64,000 nucleotides of DNA from Dipetalonema caudispina (GCA_013365325.1 JABVXV010000257.1:1-64000); one strand, 5' to 3'. Numbered from the stretch's first letter, positions 25,401 through 38,100 are shown. The notes: a model not told the origin generated them from the letters alone. Program-made: numbers and translations.

Positions 25401-28108
25401 AAACTATCAACAATAAAAAATGAGATACTAAAATATGTTATTAATAAATAAATAAAATGAGCATAATTTGATTGATGTAAATATTTGTTATCATTGAAAA
25501 GTGATAAGTAGATTAATTATTATAATTGGTTAGCAATATGCTAAAGATAAATAAATACAATCAAAATTTATCAAAATATACAATGTAGAAAATCAAAACA
25601 CTAAAAATATTGATTTATTCATCGTTTTTTAATCATTGATAAATATTATTAAACATTAATTAAAACATTTAGAAGAGCTAAATATAAAATATTAAGTTTA
25701 AAAATAACAAAACATATACGAATAATATCAAAATATTATATACACACACATATACATATGTACAGACCTTAAACAGTCATCCAATAATTTTTGATATTAC
25801 ATTTTAAAATATTTAAATTTAAAAAATTACTTTTTTTCTAGAAAAACAAAAAGTTTCTATTCAATGCTTTGATCCCTTTTTATGATCCAACATATACCAA
25901 TGAAAGCAAACTATCAACAATAAATATTTGAATTTATCCTAACCTTCCACCTCTTCCTCTCCCAAAAAAAAAAAAAAAAAAAAAAAGCCGATAACACGCT
26001 AAATACCGTATTTTCTCTTATCTACCTATTATAATTATACATGTTAAGAAGTAAAGATTCGTGAGAAGGATGTCAACGATGTGATGGCGGTATGATCGTT
26101 GAATTTTTGCCAAACTTCCGATATTGATGATAACAGTTCTTCCATCTCTCTTTTTTCTTGATTGATTGATTAATTGATTCAAATCTTTTACACTCACTTC
26201 TTTTTCTTTTTTTTTTTTCTCTTTCCTTTCTCATCAAAGATAATCATTACAATGTTGAATACACACTTATTTATTCCATTTAATTAACTGATGTTAATTA
26301 CCATTTTCTTTTTTTTTTTTCTTTTTCTCTTTGATAAAATTTAATATTGCGCATAATTTGCATATAAATGAAATTGGAACGAAAAAAATTCAATAATCAA
26401 ATAAAATTTGAAATTCAAAGTATCATTTTCAGTTATCAAACTATTTGTTGATATAATCAATTCATTTACAACATTTCGAAAATTTATACAATTAAGAAAA
26501 CAACGCATTAAACAGTATAAATAACTTGGAGAAAGGAATTTAGAAGATTAACTTCTCTTAATATTTTGAACCGTTTTGTAATTTTAAATATGCAAAATCT
26601 TTTACTTTAAAAATAATACTTATTACATTCGTCATACATATCCAAGTTTGAGGAAAGAAAAAAGAGGATGAACAAATTTTCTTTAAAATTTAAAACCCAT
26701 TAAAATTACAACTATGCTGTGGGAAAAAGTATATATTGCAAATAATTTCGAAATGCAGAAAAAAAAAAAAAAAAAAAAAAAAGAAAAACTACTTGAGAAT
26801 GAAAATTAATTCAAAAAAAAAACTATTGAATCATTATTTTCTCATTTTTTCTATCTTAATTTAGCTTTTCTTAGTAAATACTATAGTTTGAAGTTAATAA
26901 GTTTTCCAGGATTGAGATAATCTATCCGCTTAACCCATCATATTAACCATATAATTTGAATAATACCAAATGAAAATCATTCATGAGATAAGCTTAAGAA
27001 ATGCTTTGAAATATTACCATTACCAAAAATCATTGTTGTTTGTGTGTTTCAAATAAATTTTCTTATCCCCATTAAGCAAAACAAAATGAATGGATTGAAA
27101 TTTAGCATAAAATTCTGATTAAAATTTTCAAAATGAGTTTAAATCATCTAAAAAAAAAAAAGGAAGAAACATTTTGGGAATTCCTATATCTTACTTTAGG
27201 TAATGCTATACAACAACTGCGACTGTAAATTTCCCCCGAATCGTATAACATCTGGTGGACCATACAAATGACACATGGTAAACCATCGATCGTTTCCTTT
27301 ATTTCTTCTGTTCCTTTTCCTTTTGCTTTTTCATCTTACGTTCTTTTCCTTTTTTAATGTATAACAAATAAGTATCAAAGTGTTGTTGAATGCTTACTGA
27401 TCACATTCAACAACTGAGCCTTATTATACTGTACTGAAAGAGTAGTAAGTTGTAGAGCAAATATTTGCCATGATATACTGCTAGATTCTTAGTGATGTGA
27501 TCCTAATCGGAAACAAATTATAAGTTGTATTAAAATAACATGATATTGGGTATGATATATTCAGCTAATGAAATAACCTTCCAAAAAAAATTATTCAAAA
27601 GGGAAAATAAATCCCTTATATTAGTGGTCGTTTTCTCGTTATATGGAACGCATAATCAAATATTCACAGATCAAATAATTTTGATTAAAAAATATACGTT
27701 ATTTTGAGAAACGACCAACAAGACAATATGAAAATATTTTACAATTGAAATAAATTAATTAAAGTGCATGTGACAAATGAATTAGATAAATGCATAAAAT
27801 AACTGAAATCTTCATGATAAAATATGCATATATTTACGGAGAAAACTTCATTCAGGAAAATTCTACCACTTCAACCTATGATATCTCATAGCAAATGCTG
27901 AAAATAGGATTATAAAATTACAGTTATTTGCATCAACATTAAACATTAAATCTTATTATTTGGATTCACAATAAGCAGACATTAAAAAATTAGAAACTTC
28001 ATAAAATTATAAAGTTACACTGACAAAAGAATTACAATTGACTAACTTTAAAAATATTTTATGAAAAAGAAGAAAATTATCACAATAATTATCAAATCAC
28101 TCATTCAT

Positions 28109-31100
28109 TCATTCATCGATCAATGCACGCTGTACAAGTATCAGTGCACTTTTTCGCTTATTTCGTTCCTCCATCAAATTTAAACGAAGCGTTTTAATAT
28201 GCTCATCTTTGGCAGCAACTTCGGCACGTAATCTTCGACACTAAAATAACTATTGAATTTTAAAAATAGATTAAATAGGCGACCACAACGAGCTACTCAC
28301 CAGGGAATTCATTATCTAATGAAAAGCACATAAAACAGTCATTACTGACGTGTGAACTATGTAAGAACGCAAATATTAATCATAATGTCAGTTAACGTAA
28401 TCAGGAAGTGGAAAATAATTACAACAATACTACTAAATTCGAACAAAAAAATTAATAATGCTACAGAAAACAATCAATTATAATTGCTTTCCATTAACAT
28501 CTTATGCATATCTAATCTAACAGATCTTAGTCTTATCTTTTTCTTTGTTCTTCAGGGATTTCGTTAGAGAATGGATCCATGAGGGAAATTCCACCCAGAA
28601 AAATTTGAACGTATTCTCCACTTATTACTCGTAATATGAGTACAGCTATCAAATGGCTTAAGGAGAACCAATTAAAATATTTTCACTTACAAAGGGAAAC
28701 AAAAAATTACAGGATTTTCATATACATTTCAGTTGAATTTGAAAATATAATTTCTAAAAAAGACGAACTTCGGCTTCCAGGCGACGATAATCACGAAGGA
28801 ACGACTCGACTTGCCCAGCAAAGTGTCCAGTAGAATCACTGCTTACCGCTGATGAACCCGCTTCGGTATCTCTATAAACAGAAAGTTCATGGAAGAATAC
28901 GCCGTGGTCGGAATAAAAATAAGGACTTAGTGCAAGTGATATGAGTAAAGATTAAGTAACCAATGCTACCTAATTCAAATATTTTACTTATTTCTAAATC
29001 TCTATAATAGTCAAATAACGGAAATACTCAGTCTTAGCTTCAGTTCACCACTAAATATTAAAGCATATACAAGGTTGAAAGATAATTATATTACAAAACA
29101 TTCCATTTAAAATCATGACAGCTAACATCTGCAACACTCATAACAATGTTCGAAGCATAATTACTGCCTTACCCAGTGGATGAACCAGTGAAGATAACTT
29201 CTCCAGATGACGAAACTTCAGAATTCTCACTAGCACTGCTTACATCATATCGAACAAGCGAATTTTTGGACTGAAACAAATATGGATAGAAGTTTAGGTT
29301 AGGCTTCTAAAATAGCATTGAGATTTTAACAAAAATACTAATCCAGAAGTTGAAGGCAGCGAACAATCTTAGGTCCTGAATTTTAATTCTCATTTTAACT
29401 TTACCCCATCTTCACTGCTATCATCATTACTTTGAAAATAACACAAGATGAAGCGTCCTGTTCCTACCAACACTGAGCAGTCCAAACAGCATTTGTTATT
29501 TACTGCTCTTCTAACTTCGTCTTTTATTGTATCGTAATGAATACCATTATATATTCTACGTCATTTCGACACCTCTTATCTCTAAAACTTGAACTTTGTC
29601 ATAATATACTACCACAAATAAACGAATTCAGATACTACTAATTATTGAATTAAATTAAGTAATCGAACAATCATCAGATAACCCACAGTATTCGATATCA
29701 GTGCAGAACAGAGGAACGAATGAAGTTCAGCATCTTGCGAGCTGCCCGCGGTATCATCCGTCCAATCATGATTTCGATGTACACCTGGTAATGTAAAAGA
29801 CCGCAATATAATTTTATAGCGATTAGACAATAAAGTCGTATGATTTAGAACGAAATTTCATAATTTACAACATGACCGAGAGTATTCTAATGAAAATATC
29901 ATCATTTTCTGAAGAAAATAAATGGATCAAGTAGCTCACTGATTTATTCAAGAAATAATCATTCATTCAGTCGCTAGCAACATAATTAACAATTTTCCAT
30001 TATTTTCCCTGCATAATCCAATTTACTTTACAAATTAATTAAGAAACAATAAGTAAATAACTAGTTTTAAAGAGTAACCTTCATTTATAACTTCATAGTT
30101 TAGAATAGAACCTTCAGCAGTATTACTTTCTGAAGTACATGCTTCTGCCTTGACACCTCTTTTTGAAACGAGCTGAAGCAGATCAGTATCAGCGACAAAT
30201 TAGATACAACAAATATTGCTACAATAAAATGGAAAAGCATTAAAGTTTGTGATAAAGATAAGAACCAAGCTATTAGCATACCGAACAGTGACTCTCATGG
30301 GATAACCATCACCTAATACAAGATTGTGAGCGATAACACACTACCAATACAAATAATTTTACTTAAGTTAAAATTTCATCACTACAAGTTTCCTGCAAAA
30401 TGACATCTGAAAATTTTTGCTATTACAAACTCTTTGTAAAATGGTGTCTGAAAACAAACACTGTCTCTTCCTCTAGGTTATTCTTTTTCAATCTCAGATA
30501 AACCAAAAATGAATTAATACAAAAAAAAAAAGACAGAAAAACGATTCAAAGGAACTTGAAAAGCAACCTCTCTGATTGACTGATGCACATCACCGAAGAA
30601 TGTTCCTTGCTTTGCACCTTCCAATAAATCAAAATACAGCAAATATTCATGTTTATGCTTACAACGAAGATGTTTTGTAGCATTTGTGGTATTTGGAGGG
30701 CCAGTAAATCCATTGCCACACATCAAACACATATATCCCAAAGTGAGTCCACCAGATTTGTAAAATTTGAAAAAATTCCAGACAGGATGCTTTGGGCCTG
30801 TAAAAGCAAATCTCGAAAAAATGACGACTATTAAAAAATGTAAAAGAGATACTCAGAAATTAAGAGATATTATATAAAAGCCCACAAATGATGGTAGTAC
30901 CAAAATTATGCATCATAAGATTTCTAAAGCGAAATACTACAGTTAATGATGGTGAAGCGAAGATAAAATTTAGTAATAATATATTGATAACGCAATAAAA
31001 AATTATATAGTTTCAAGTGAAACAAAAATTAACTTAACTAAATAGAAATTTTCTTCCATTATTACATATAAAAGTAATGCTTGTCAATGGAAGTTATGGT

Positions 31101-33022
31101 AACAAACAGTAGATAAAATTCAATTATACTTTCCAATATTTTACCTCTAGGACGTCCCTTTGGACGATAACGATCAATATATTCAGCTTCACCAGGATTT
31201 AATGCATTACTTAAACTGATCAGTAAATGAGATGCATTTTCGTCAGAGTCAATTTCATTCTTTACATTATTCTTATCTCTCGGATGAACTTCACGATTAG
31301 CCTAAAAACGCATCTAGAATTAGAATATTATTTGACATCGCCCCTGTAAAAGTTGACGTGTCAACATGAGGCCACATGTTGTCAAGTTTCGAAAAATCAC
31401 ACTAGTATATGGAATTAAAACTTGATGGTTTATTTCGAAAACTTATTCGTCTGTTTGAAAGTGACATTTGCACATCACAGTGTTGTGATTGCACATTACA
31501 ATGCTGCTGCTGCATGTTACAATGCTGTGGTTGCACATCACATTGCGATGTTTCGTAACTAATTTCGCGTGGCGCACAACGTGAAATATCACGCAACGTC
31601 TGATGTTCACCATCATCATCAGCACCAACCAACTCTGAGCCTATAAAAAAAAGGAAAAACAATAATTTCAACAATAGAATGATTTATAATTTTAAATGAA
31701 AGCAACTAGAATTTCTCATATCTCTTATCACTTTTCCTTTCATTCAAAATGCAACATACCTGTATCATGATATACGCTATCACCTTGTGGTAATAAACGC
31801 TCAGGACTTTCTAAACAGTTATCATTCCGGGTAATCTTTGCAACACTACAGCCAGCTTCCTGACCATATTGTTCAGTTGCAGTATTCGTTAAATATACCG
31901 ATCGACGTTTACCTATTTCCAATACAGCAGTAGCTTCAGGTGCAACACTGTCATTACCAGGTTCCTGTAGTAACAATCAGTGTAATCCAATCAGACGATA
32001 TTGATGAGAAAAAAAAATATCGTTGAAAAAAAAAAAAAAAAAAAAAAAAACAATTTATTATGAGGCAACTGTATAACTTATAATAAATGTTTTCAATACG
32101 GTTTTCATTAAGTGATTTCTTGAGTCATTCAGGAGATGGCAATTTTGTTTTAATCATATGACTTGCTTTTATAGATAATTTACTTTAAAAAAAAGCGAAT
32201 TATTTACAATTCGCCATAATTCCAATCATTATAGTAGTCATTAGTGGGTTCTTTATGTCAGCCTTTGAATTTTTCAAATTTTATCAAACAAATCTATAAA
32301 TGAAATATATATGTGCTAATTCTTATTATCCACATAATTCCAAATAAAAAAGGATTCTCAGGATGTGGGAAATTAAAAGAATTAGGAATAAAAATCAGTA
32401 CTTTCCCCAAGTGATTAAACATGAAAATAAGGAGTAAATCCCGTTTTTAAAATCCTTCATTTACAGTAACAAATACTACCTAGCAAGAGTCCAAGAAGTG
32501 ATTAAAAAAGCTTTTTCGTATGGATTTTCAGAATCTTCATTATTCATCGAACAATTTCGAAGGCAGAACATACTTACTCAATTTTCCAAAATATGCTAAC
32601 CGTAAATAAAATTGAATGGAATTTATAAATTTTCCAAAGGTGACTTTACAGTTTTTAGATTTTGAAGTTTTTGTAATTACCAATCGCAAATTACAATGGA
32701 ACACTACACTTGATTTAATGTAACTAATAAACCTTCCGGAATGACCCTTAAAATTCTGCAACTTACGGCCCTTCATCGTAAATAATCTTCAAATATGACT
32801 TTTAAATCTTCCAGAAGAGAAATTCGTATGATTCAATTGAAAATAATCTAACCCGATGACAATCTTTTCCGGTTTCATATGTAACATCATTCGTCACACC
32901 ATTTGTAGTAATTTCTTGACTTCTAATTACATCCGGCTCACCGACCACTACGAAAGTATCCTGTGATACTTGCGGTTGTTGATCGTAAACCCCAATGCCA
33001 CCAACCGACATTTCAGGTTTAC
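28109..33022 (-). CDS. BED-type zinc-finger protein with AT-hook and C-terminal coiled coil (5' end unresolved)
   Basis: Exons, 5' to 3': A 33022-32853, B 31964-31760, C 31640 to about 31402-31470, D 31301-31145, E 30797-30568, F 30172-30079, G 29784-29687, H 29270-29173, I 28871-28769, optional microexon 28315-28301, terminal 28240-28109 (TGA). Phases agree at every junction except C to D. D ends in KGRPR and joins E as GRPRGPKHPVWNFF, an AT-hook-like core running into a BED finger. That finger has the aromatic signature (HPVWNFF), CLMC as the Cys pair and HLRCKH as the His pair. BED fingers bind DNA in chromatin and transposase-derived proteins, so a nuclear DNA-binding role is inferred. 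Exons F-I are acidic/Ser-rich. The end forms heptads (LRDYRRLEAE... RRLRAEVAAKDEHIKTLRLN). Exon A enters in phase 1, so at least one upstream exon is missing, perhaps within or beyond the 33.5-34.3 kb region. No specific ortholog is recognised. About 510 residues are visible. Confidence 0.82.
28301..28315 (-). CDS. Candidate 15-nt microexon of the BED-finger gene
   Basis: The sense sequence TTTTCATTAG precedes ATAATGAATTCCCTG, which is followed by the strong donor GTGAGT. The 15 nt are in phase 0, as are the flanking exons (28769 end and 28240 start), so inclusion adds five residues (IMNSL) without shifting frame. Skipping is equally in frame, so this may be an optional exon. Without it the predicted coiled coil keeps a regular 4-3 spacing across the junction; with it the register shifts. 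Confidence 0.55.
31459..31542 (-). repeat. Four 21-bp repeats encoding a Cys/Gln/His heptapeptide
   Basis: Within exon C of the BED gene, four consecutive 21-bp units encode CDVQPQH, CNMQQQH, CNVQSQH and CDVQMSL. The units are in frame and diverged at synonymous and replacement sites, so they are an old coding minisatellite. Confidence 0.9.
32025..32852. other. Large intron A-B of the BED-finger gene
   Basis: About 890 bp (31965-32852) between exon A (donor GTTAGA) and exon B (acceptor CTACAG). It contains a poly(A) run at 32027-32050 and otherwise unremarkable AT-rich sequence. Minus-strand open frames inside (for example 32540-32776) have no splice sites in a compatible phase. Confidence 0.6.
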
Positions 33023-33542
33023 CTGTAAATAGTAAAGAGTGCAAAAAATAAATGACTTGCTTAGTAAGTTAACTAATTAACGAATCAATTAATATACGGT
33101 TGTTAAATAATAAGCAATCAGAAGGTGACTAGCAGCTAATTTAATGCAAGCGACAAAAATTACTTCAAATTTTCAATAAATAATAGATAACATATAAATT
33201 AGTAATAACTAATTAATACACAAATATAATCTGAACATATAACTAGTTTAGTGCAAACAGAGGAAAATAACTTTGAAAAAACTTATTGAACAGATAAAAG
33301 TACCTGATAGATACGTCAGTAATGAATAATTAAATTAATAAGTAATAAACATACACAACTTTAACAAGTTAATAAAATGATACATACACATATCTTTGAA
33401 AAAAGATTTAAATATGTTAAAAAATAAAAAAATAAACAATCATTCTGTAATGTAATCTAATAAGTTAAACGATGAAGCGATGAGAGTTTGGAAAAAAAAA
33501 AAAGTCCCAGAAAGAATGGTAAATAACAATATCAAATTGCAG

Positions 33543-34041
33543 AACAAATAGCAAGTACCATAATCTGTAAAAAAAATCTCATAAATGGAACAAGCACTAC
33601 TGCAAACTAAAAAATCCCCAACCAAATAGCAAGTACCACAACCTGTAAAAAAAATCTTATAAATGAAACAAGTTCTATATTGTAAACTGAAAAATCCCCA
33701 ACCAAATAGCAAGTACCACAACCTGTAAAAAAAATCTCATAAATGGAACAAGCACTACTGCAAACTGAAAAATCCCCGACCAAATGGCAAGTACCATAAA
33801 CTGTAAAAAAAATCTCATAAATGGAACAAGCACTACTGCAAACTAAAAAATCCCCGACCAAATGGCAAGTACCATAACCTGTAAAAAAAATCTCATAAAT
33901 GAAACAAGCACTACTGCAAACTAAAAAATTCCCGAACAAATGGCAAGTACCATAACCTATAAAAAAAAAATCTTATAAATGAAAGAAGTACTATATTGTA
34001 ATCTGAATAATCCCCGACCAAATGGCAAGTACCACAACCTG
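33543..34041. repeat. 78-bp tandem array, about 6.4 copies, upstream of the BED-finger gene
   Basis: Unit starts are near 33543 (partial), 33615, 33695, 33773, 33851, 33929 and 34011 (partial). Most units are 78 bp; two are 80 and 82 bp. Core motifs on the plus strand are CCCCGACCAAATGGCAAGTA, CCATAACCTGTAAAAAAAAT and GGAACAAGCACTACTGC. On the minus strand each unit has two acceptor-like pyrimidine-AG sites: a T-run ending ACAG|GT and TTTTTAGTTTGCAG. The 26-codon period also leaves one minus-strand frame open over several units (Cys-rich, for example CSSACSIYEIFF), but this is a consequence of any open 78-bp unit and is not evidence of translation. Confidence 0.92.
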
Positions 34042-35150
34042 AAATTAGCAATATCGCATAACGATCATTACGATATTCGCAGTTTGGACTATAACCTATC
34101 GCAATACAAACTTTAAAAATTGGAATATTAATATGAGTGGGGAAATTTTTCATCGATAATTTTTTTTTTTTTTCATTTTTATTTTTATAATAATAAATTT
34201 TTAACACTCTCACAATCTCTTCATTACTCATTCTCAATGCTTTTTCTTTTTTCTTTTTTTTCGTAGTTCTCAATCATTACATGTAGAAACAGAATGTATT
34301 CTCTCTCTCCCTCTCTCTCATGTCTTTATTTCTTAACCATATAAATACTCTCTCGTATGTTCCATCAATCTTTTCCATTCCAATTTTTTAAAGATATTTT
34401 TCATTTCAGTGTTTAAATGTTACTATTATTATTGTTCTTTTTTTTTTTTCTTTTTCTTTGTTCCAAAATTAATTTTGTAAATTTATTTTTATCAATTATT
34501 ACGAATTTTTTTAAAATACTTTTTTTTTCTGTTATTTATTATCATTTATAAATGATTTCTGATTATTTCCAAAAATTTTATAATCCTAATTTTTTGTACT
34601 ATGAATTCATATAAATTGTTAAATTGTTATTGTTAGCATAAAGTTTATCAGTTGTTTCTTTCTTTTTTGTTTTACCTTTGAACTATTGCTAATCATTTGC
34701 TGTTTAAGGTAAGGTATATTTATACATAGTATTACTCAAAAATATATCCATACCTAAAGCAAATGATAGGAAATAATTTAGCAATAAAATAATTTCATAA
34801 TGATTATTAGTACAAGATTGATATTAATTTAATATTTGTTAATTTTTGAAAAATGAATCATAGATATTAAAAAGTACTTAGCATAAATACATGATTAGAG
34901 ATTGAAGGAATGCTTAGCATGTAGACAGAGAGGTAAAATTGATGAATAATTCGTGTATTATCGGATGTGATCTGATATGAAAATGTCAACATTGAATTGA
35001 AGATTATATGTAGCAACGTTATATTTATCTTCTAGGTTAAATAACCTATTTGACTTATTTAAATATTAATCGAAAAAATTAGCGCTAATTAATGTAAATT
35101 TATTGTTTTGCTATTATTTTGAGAATTAATTTCTATTGATTAGCGTATTT
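34042..35150. promoter_or_regulatory. Divergent intergenic interval between BED-finger and HINFP genes
   Basis: About 1.1 kb of AT-rich sequence separates the tandem array from the HINFP leader. Because the two genes diverge, promoters of both are expected here, but I recognise no specific element. A minus-strand segment at about 34060-34240 contains an ATG-initiated stretch (MSNEEIVRVL) followed by poly(A)-coded Lys and could hold the missing first exon of the BED gene, though no phase-consistent junction was found. Confidence 0.4.
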
Positions 35151-35156
35151 TTGCAG
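35147..35156 (+). other. Putative trans-splice acceptor for HINFP
   Basis: ATTTTTGCAG ends 17 nt before the start codon at 35174, with no coding exon upstream. Nematode spliced-leader addition sites usually look like this and lie close to the ATG. No outron boundary can be confirmed from DNA alone. Confidence 0.5.
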
Positions 35157-35173
35157 AGTGTATTTGTTGTATA

Positions 35174-38100
35174 ATGGAACAATTCGAATCAATAATTCTT
35201 CATCCTGCAGAGGTACCTACAACAACTGGTTCCAATGAACAAATGGCATGGATTACTCGACTTCAAGATAAAGAAGTATCCATTTGTTTGATTTATTATA
35301 GAGAAATGAAGGCAAAATTTTAAATTTCAAGACATATTTGAAATTTGTAAAGATTCAGAGCTGTTATATTACTTTAGCAGATGAAGACATTATTCTGGGA
35401 AGAGTGATAAATTATGAGAAACTGATTGAAAATATTAAAACAATAAAATAAATAAAGATGAAAAATAAAACCAGCAAAAATGACATCAAAACAAGCTACA
35501 ATAAAAAATTTTTTAATTTAAATTAGATCATCTTTACTACTTTCACAAATAGCAAAACTATCCTGAAAAGGATAATTAATATATTGAAATTATTATTTCA
35601 TTATGCATGAAGAGTATGTTCAGATACACTTTAAGGTTTCAGATTTAAAGAATATCATGCTTAGCATGTCAACATTTTTTTTTTCTTATTTCAGAGGATA
35701 AAATTTTCGATTGAATAGAGTTTGATTGGTCAAAGATTATATTTGTTAATTCATTAGCTGCTATATGTTTCAGTTTTATTTCAAATGTTTATGGTCAAGT
35801 TGTTTTATGGTATATGATACTTTAGATGATTTATTACAACATGTACTATCCCATATGGAACAGTTATCAGGTTTGAATTACTTTTTCGTTCTCTGTTTTT
35901 CTTTGTTTTAAATTGAAATATTTGGAATTTTGGCGTAAATGATCTCATTATGCTCCTAATATATTATTTTTTTCATTTCTTTTATAGTTCAAGAACAGGA
36001 TGAAGATAGTATTATTGTATGCCCAATCAATGGATGTAGCAAAGTACTTGCTACAGAGCATCATTTGCATCGTCATCTTTACATGCATAATTATCATATT
36101 CGGCGACAGTGGACTGGTTTAAACGTTATTTTTAGTCGGGATGATGTAGCAAATATTCCACAGTGTGTTTGCATTTAATTAACTAAAATAATTATGCTAA
36201 ATATACATGTTCTATGATATTAGCAATTATCATTTACAAATAGAAGTTGTTAACCATGATAAGATGATAGCACAATGCATGGGAAGAAGAGAAGTGGAAA
36301 AAAAAAGCTTATTTTGATGTTTAATTCATTCGAATTGCCTCTCTGTAACTGTAGTGTGTTGAAGGTTGAGGAAGTTTGCAGAAATGTTAATGCTTATAAA
36401 GCAGTTGGTCGTTATTTAGTTAAATATATTAAATTAAAAGTTTTAAAACTTAATATTGAATTCCGCTTGTTGTCTTAATTATAGCAGCTTGAGAGAGGAA
36501 TTAGTAGTAAAATGGTTCCCGTCTATTTATTTTTCTTTATAATTTTCATATAACTTGATAGAGTAATTGGGTGATAAGCTTCATCTTAGTAAATTTTGAT
36601 AAACATTCTTTCTTACATCCATAAAGTATTCATTGAAACAATAATCATAAGAAGAGTTAACCTTATATAAATCAGTCAGGATTAATTAAATTCCATAAAG
36701 TTTTGAAAGTAATACTTTCAGTTGCGGTTTTCGTACATCTATGGAACTTATATATGATGGTTCGGCAATGGCATGCGGATGGGCTAATTGTAGTGTAAGT
36801 ATAATTCATTAACTTTTCGTAATTGATTATCTGCAACCAATTGCTTTCTTTTTGAGTTATTGCTTTTTTTTGAATTTTTAAGACACTTTGGGATGATATC
36901 GATTTGTACTGCAGTCATGTCGGTGATCATATCGATTCACTTGATATCACGGATCGTGACCAACGATACCAGCTAAATTGCGGTTGGCAAGGTAACGAAT
37001 TTTTTCAAAAGATTGTGGCTTAGAAATAGGACTGTACATCGCTATTGCTCAAATATATGACAGAGAAAGTTTTTGAGCCAGCATTTTGTTCACACAGGAC
37101 TATTTCCTTCGAACCAACATTCCGGAATGTTTTTGGTTTACTCATGTCACACGTGTGTGTCAAGTTTAAAAGACAGGTATTGTCACAAGCTTGAACGGTT
37201 TCAATATTGTTTAATGTGGTCTTTTTTTTTAAGGTTGTAAAATGCATTTCAAGAGCAAAGCCAATCTTCGGGTGCATTGTCGACATCATTCGGGTGACAA
37301 GACAGCAGCTTGCCCATATTGTGGCGTTTTCTTTGCTAATAATTCAAAATTGATTGATCATATGCTTCGTAAAAATCAAATTGGTAATTAATATTTTATC
37401 CTTATTGAATGATGAAAGAAAATGTTATTATGTTGATATCTCATGATTTCATCTAATCGTTTACTTACGTCTCACAAAAGTTATAAACAATATTAAATAC
37501 AGTCTTCATACGGGCTCGCAAGTAATCTCCTTGCGAAACATAATAAAAGAAGAGAAGCTTGATATAATTCGGCAGGAACCTTTTCGTTTTAATTTAAGGA
37601 TGTTGAAAAATTTTACGCTATTTTTATGGTGATAAAAAAAGTTTTTGGCTTCATAAATGAAATTTTTGAAAGTTGTATAATTTGTTGATTCATTTCATGA
37701 TTTTTTTTGAAAGTTTTTTATGCACATTATATTATTTATTTATTGTAGGAACGGAAGCGCTAGAAAACGGGGAACTTCGAACCATTTATTCATGTCATTT
37801 GTGTCAAAAACAGTTTGGTACGCAACGTTTATTACGCGAACATTGCCGTCGGCATGTTATGAATCATAAGTGTAAATACTGTACAGTGACAGTTGACAGT
37901 CCATCTGCATTGAAAAGGCATGTTGCAGCTGTCCATGCTAAATGTCGGCTTTATACCTGTTGCTATTGTGGCCACAGGTAATGAGATTTGTGATTTTTTC
38001 TTAGGTGATTTGAGATGTTATGAATAATTTCATGCAAAAATATCGGTTTCTAGTTAACTGCTTACACCGGTTCTTTTTAGCAATTATAAAAAAAGTTTCG

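Larger units (their letters stand above)
6651..28108. other. 21-kb gene desert
   Basis: No multi-exon gene could be assembled here on either strand. The sequence is A/T homopolymers, short microsatellites (CT near 8268-8345, AT near 10118 and 18338-18358, CA near 11354-11378 and 13986-14022, GATA near 12979-13034) and degenerate tandem arrays listed separately. A few stretches of normal complexity could hide single exons or regulatory DNA: minus strand 15217-15444, plus strand 20318-20460, plus strand 24960-25077 and 27185-27340. None has enough support to be called a gene. Single open frames of up to 104 codons (21771-22085) are compatible with local pyrimidine bias. Confidence 0.6.

Noticed and set aside
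29404..29430. Possible small exon (NDDSSEDG) between exons G and H of the BED gene
   Set aside because: It needs entry with two carried bases, and exon G offers no donor of that phase; G joins H directly in phase 0.
33440..34273. Cys-rich 26-residue repeat protein from the 78-bp array
   Set aside because: The frame is open only because the unit is 78 bp and open; the 80- and 82-bp units break it, and poly(A) stretches and acceptor-like sites suggest non-coding DNA.
36275..36478. 67-codon plus-strand frame inside HINFP intron 3
   Set aside because: Flanking exons join in frame without it, the linker length matches vertebrate HINFP, and there is no pyrimidine-AG acceptor before it.
37020..37289. 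Minus-strand 89-codon frame
   Set aside because: It overlaps HINFP exon 6 and intron 5; the plus-strand exon is supported by zinc-finger residues and phase.
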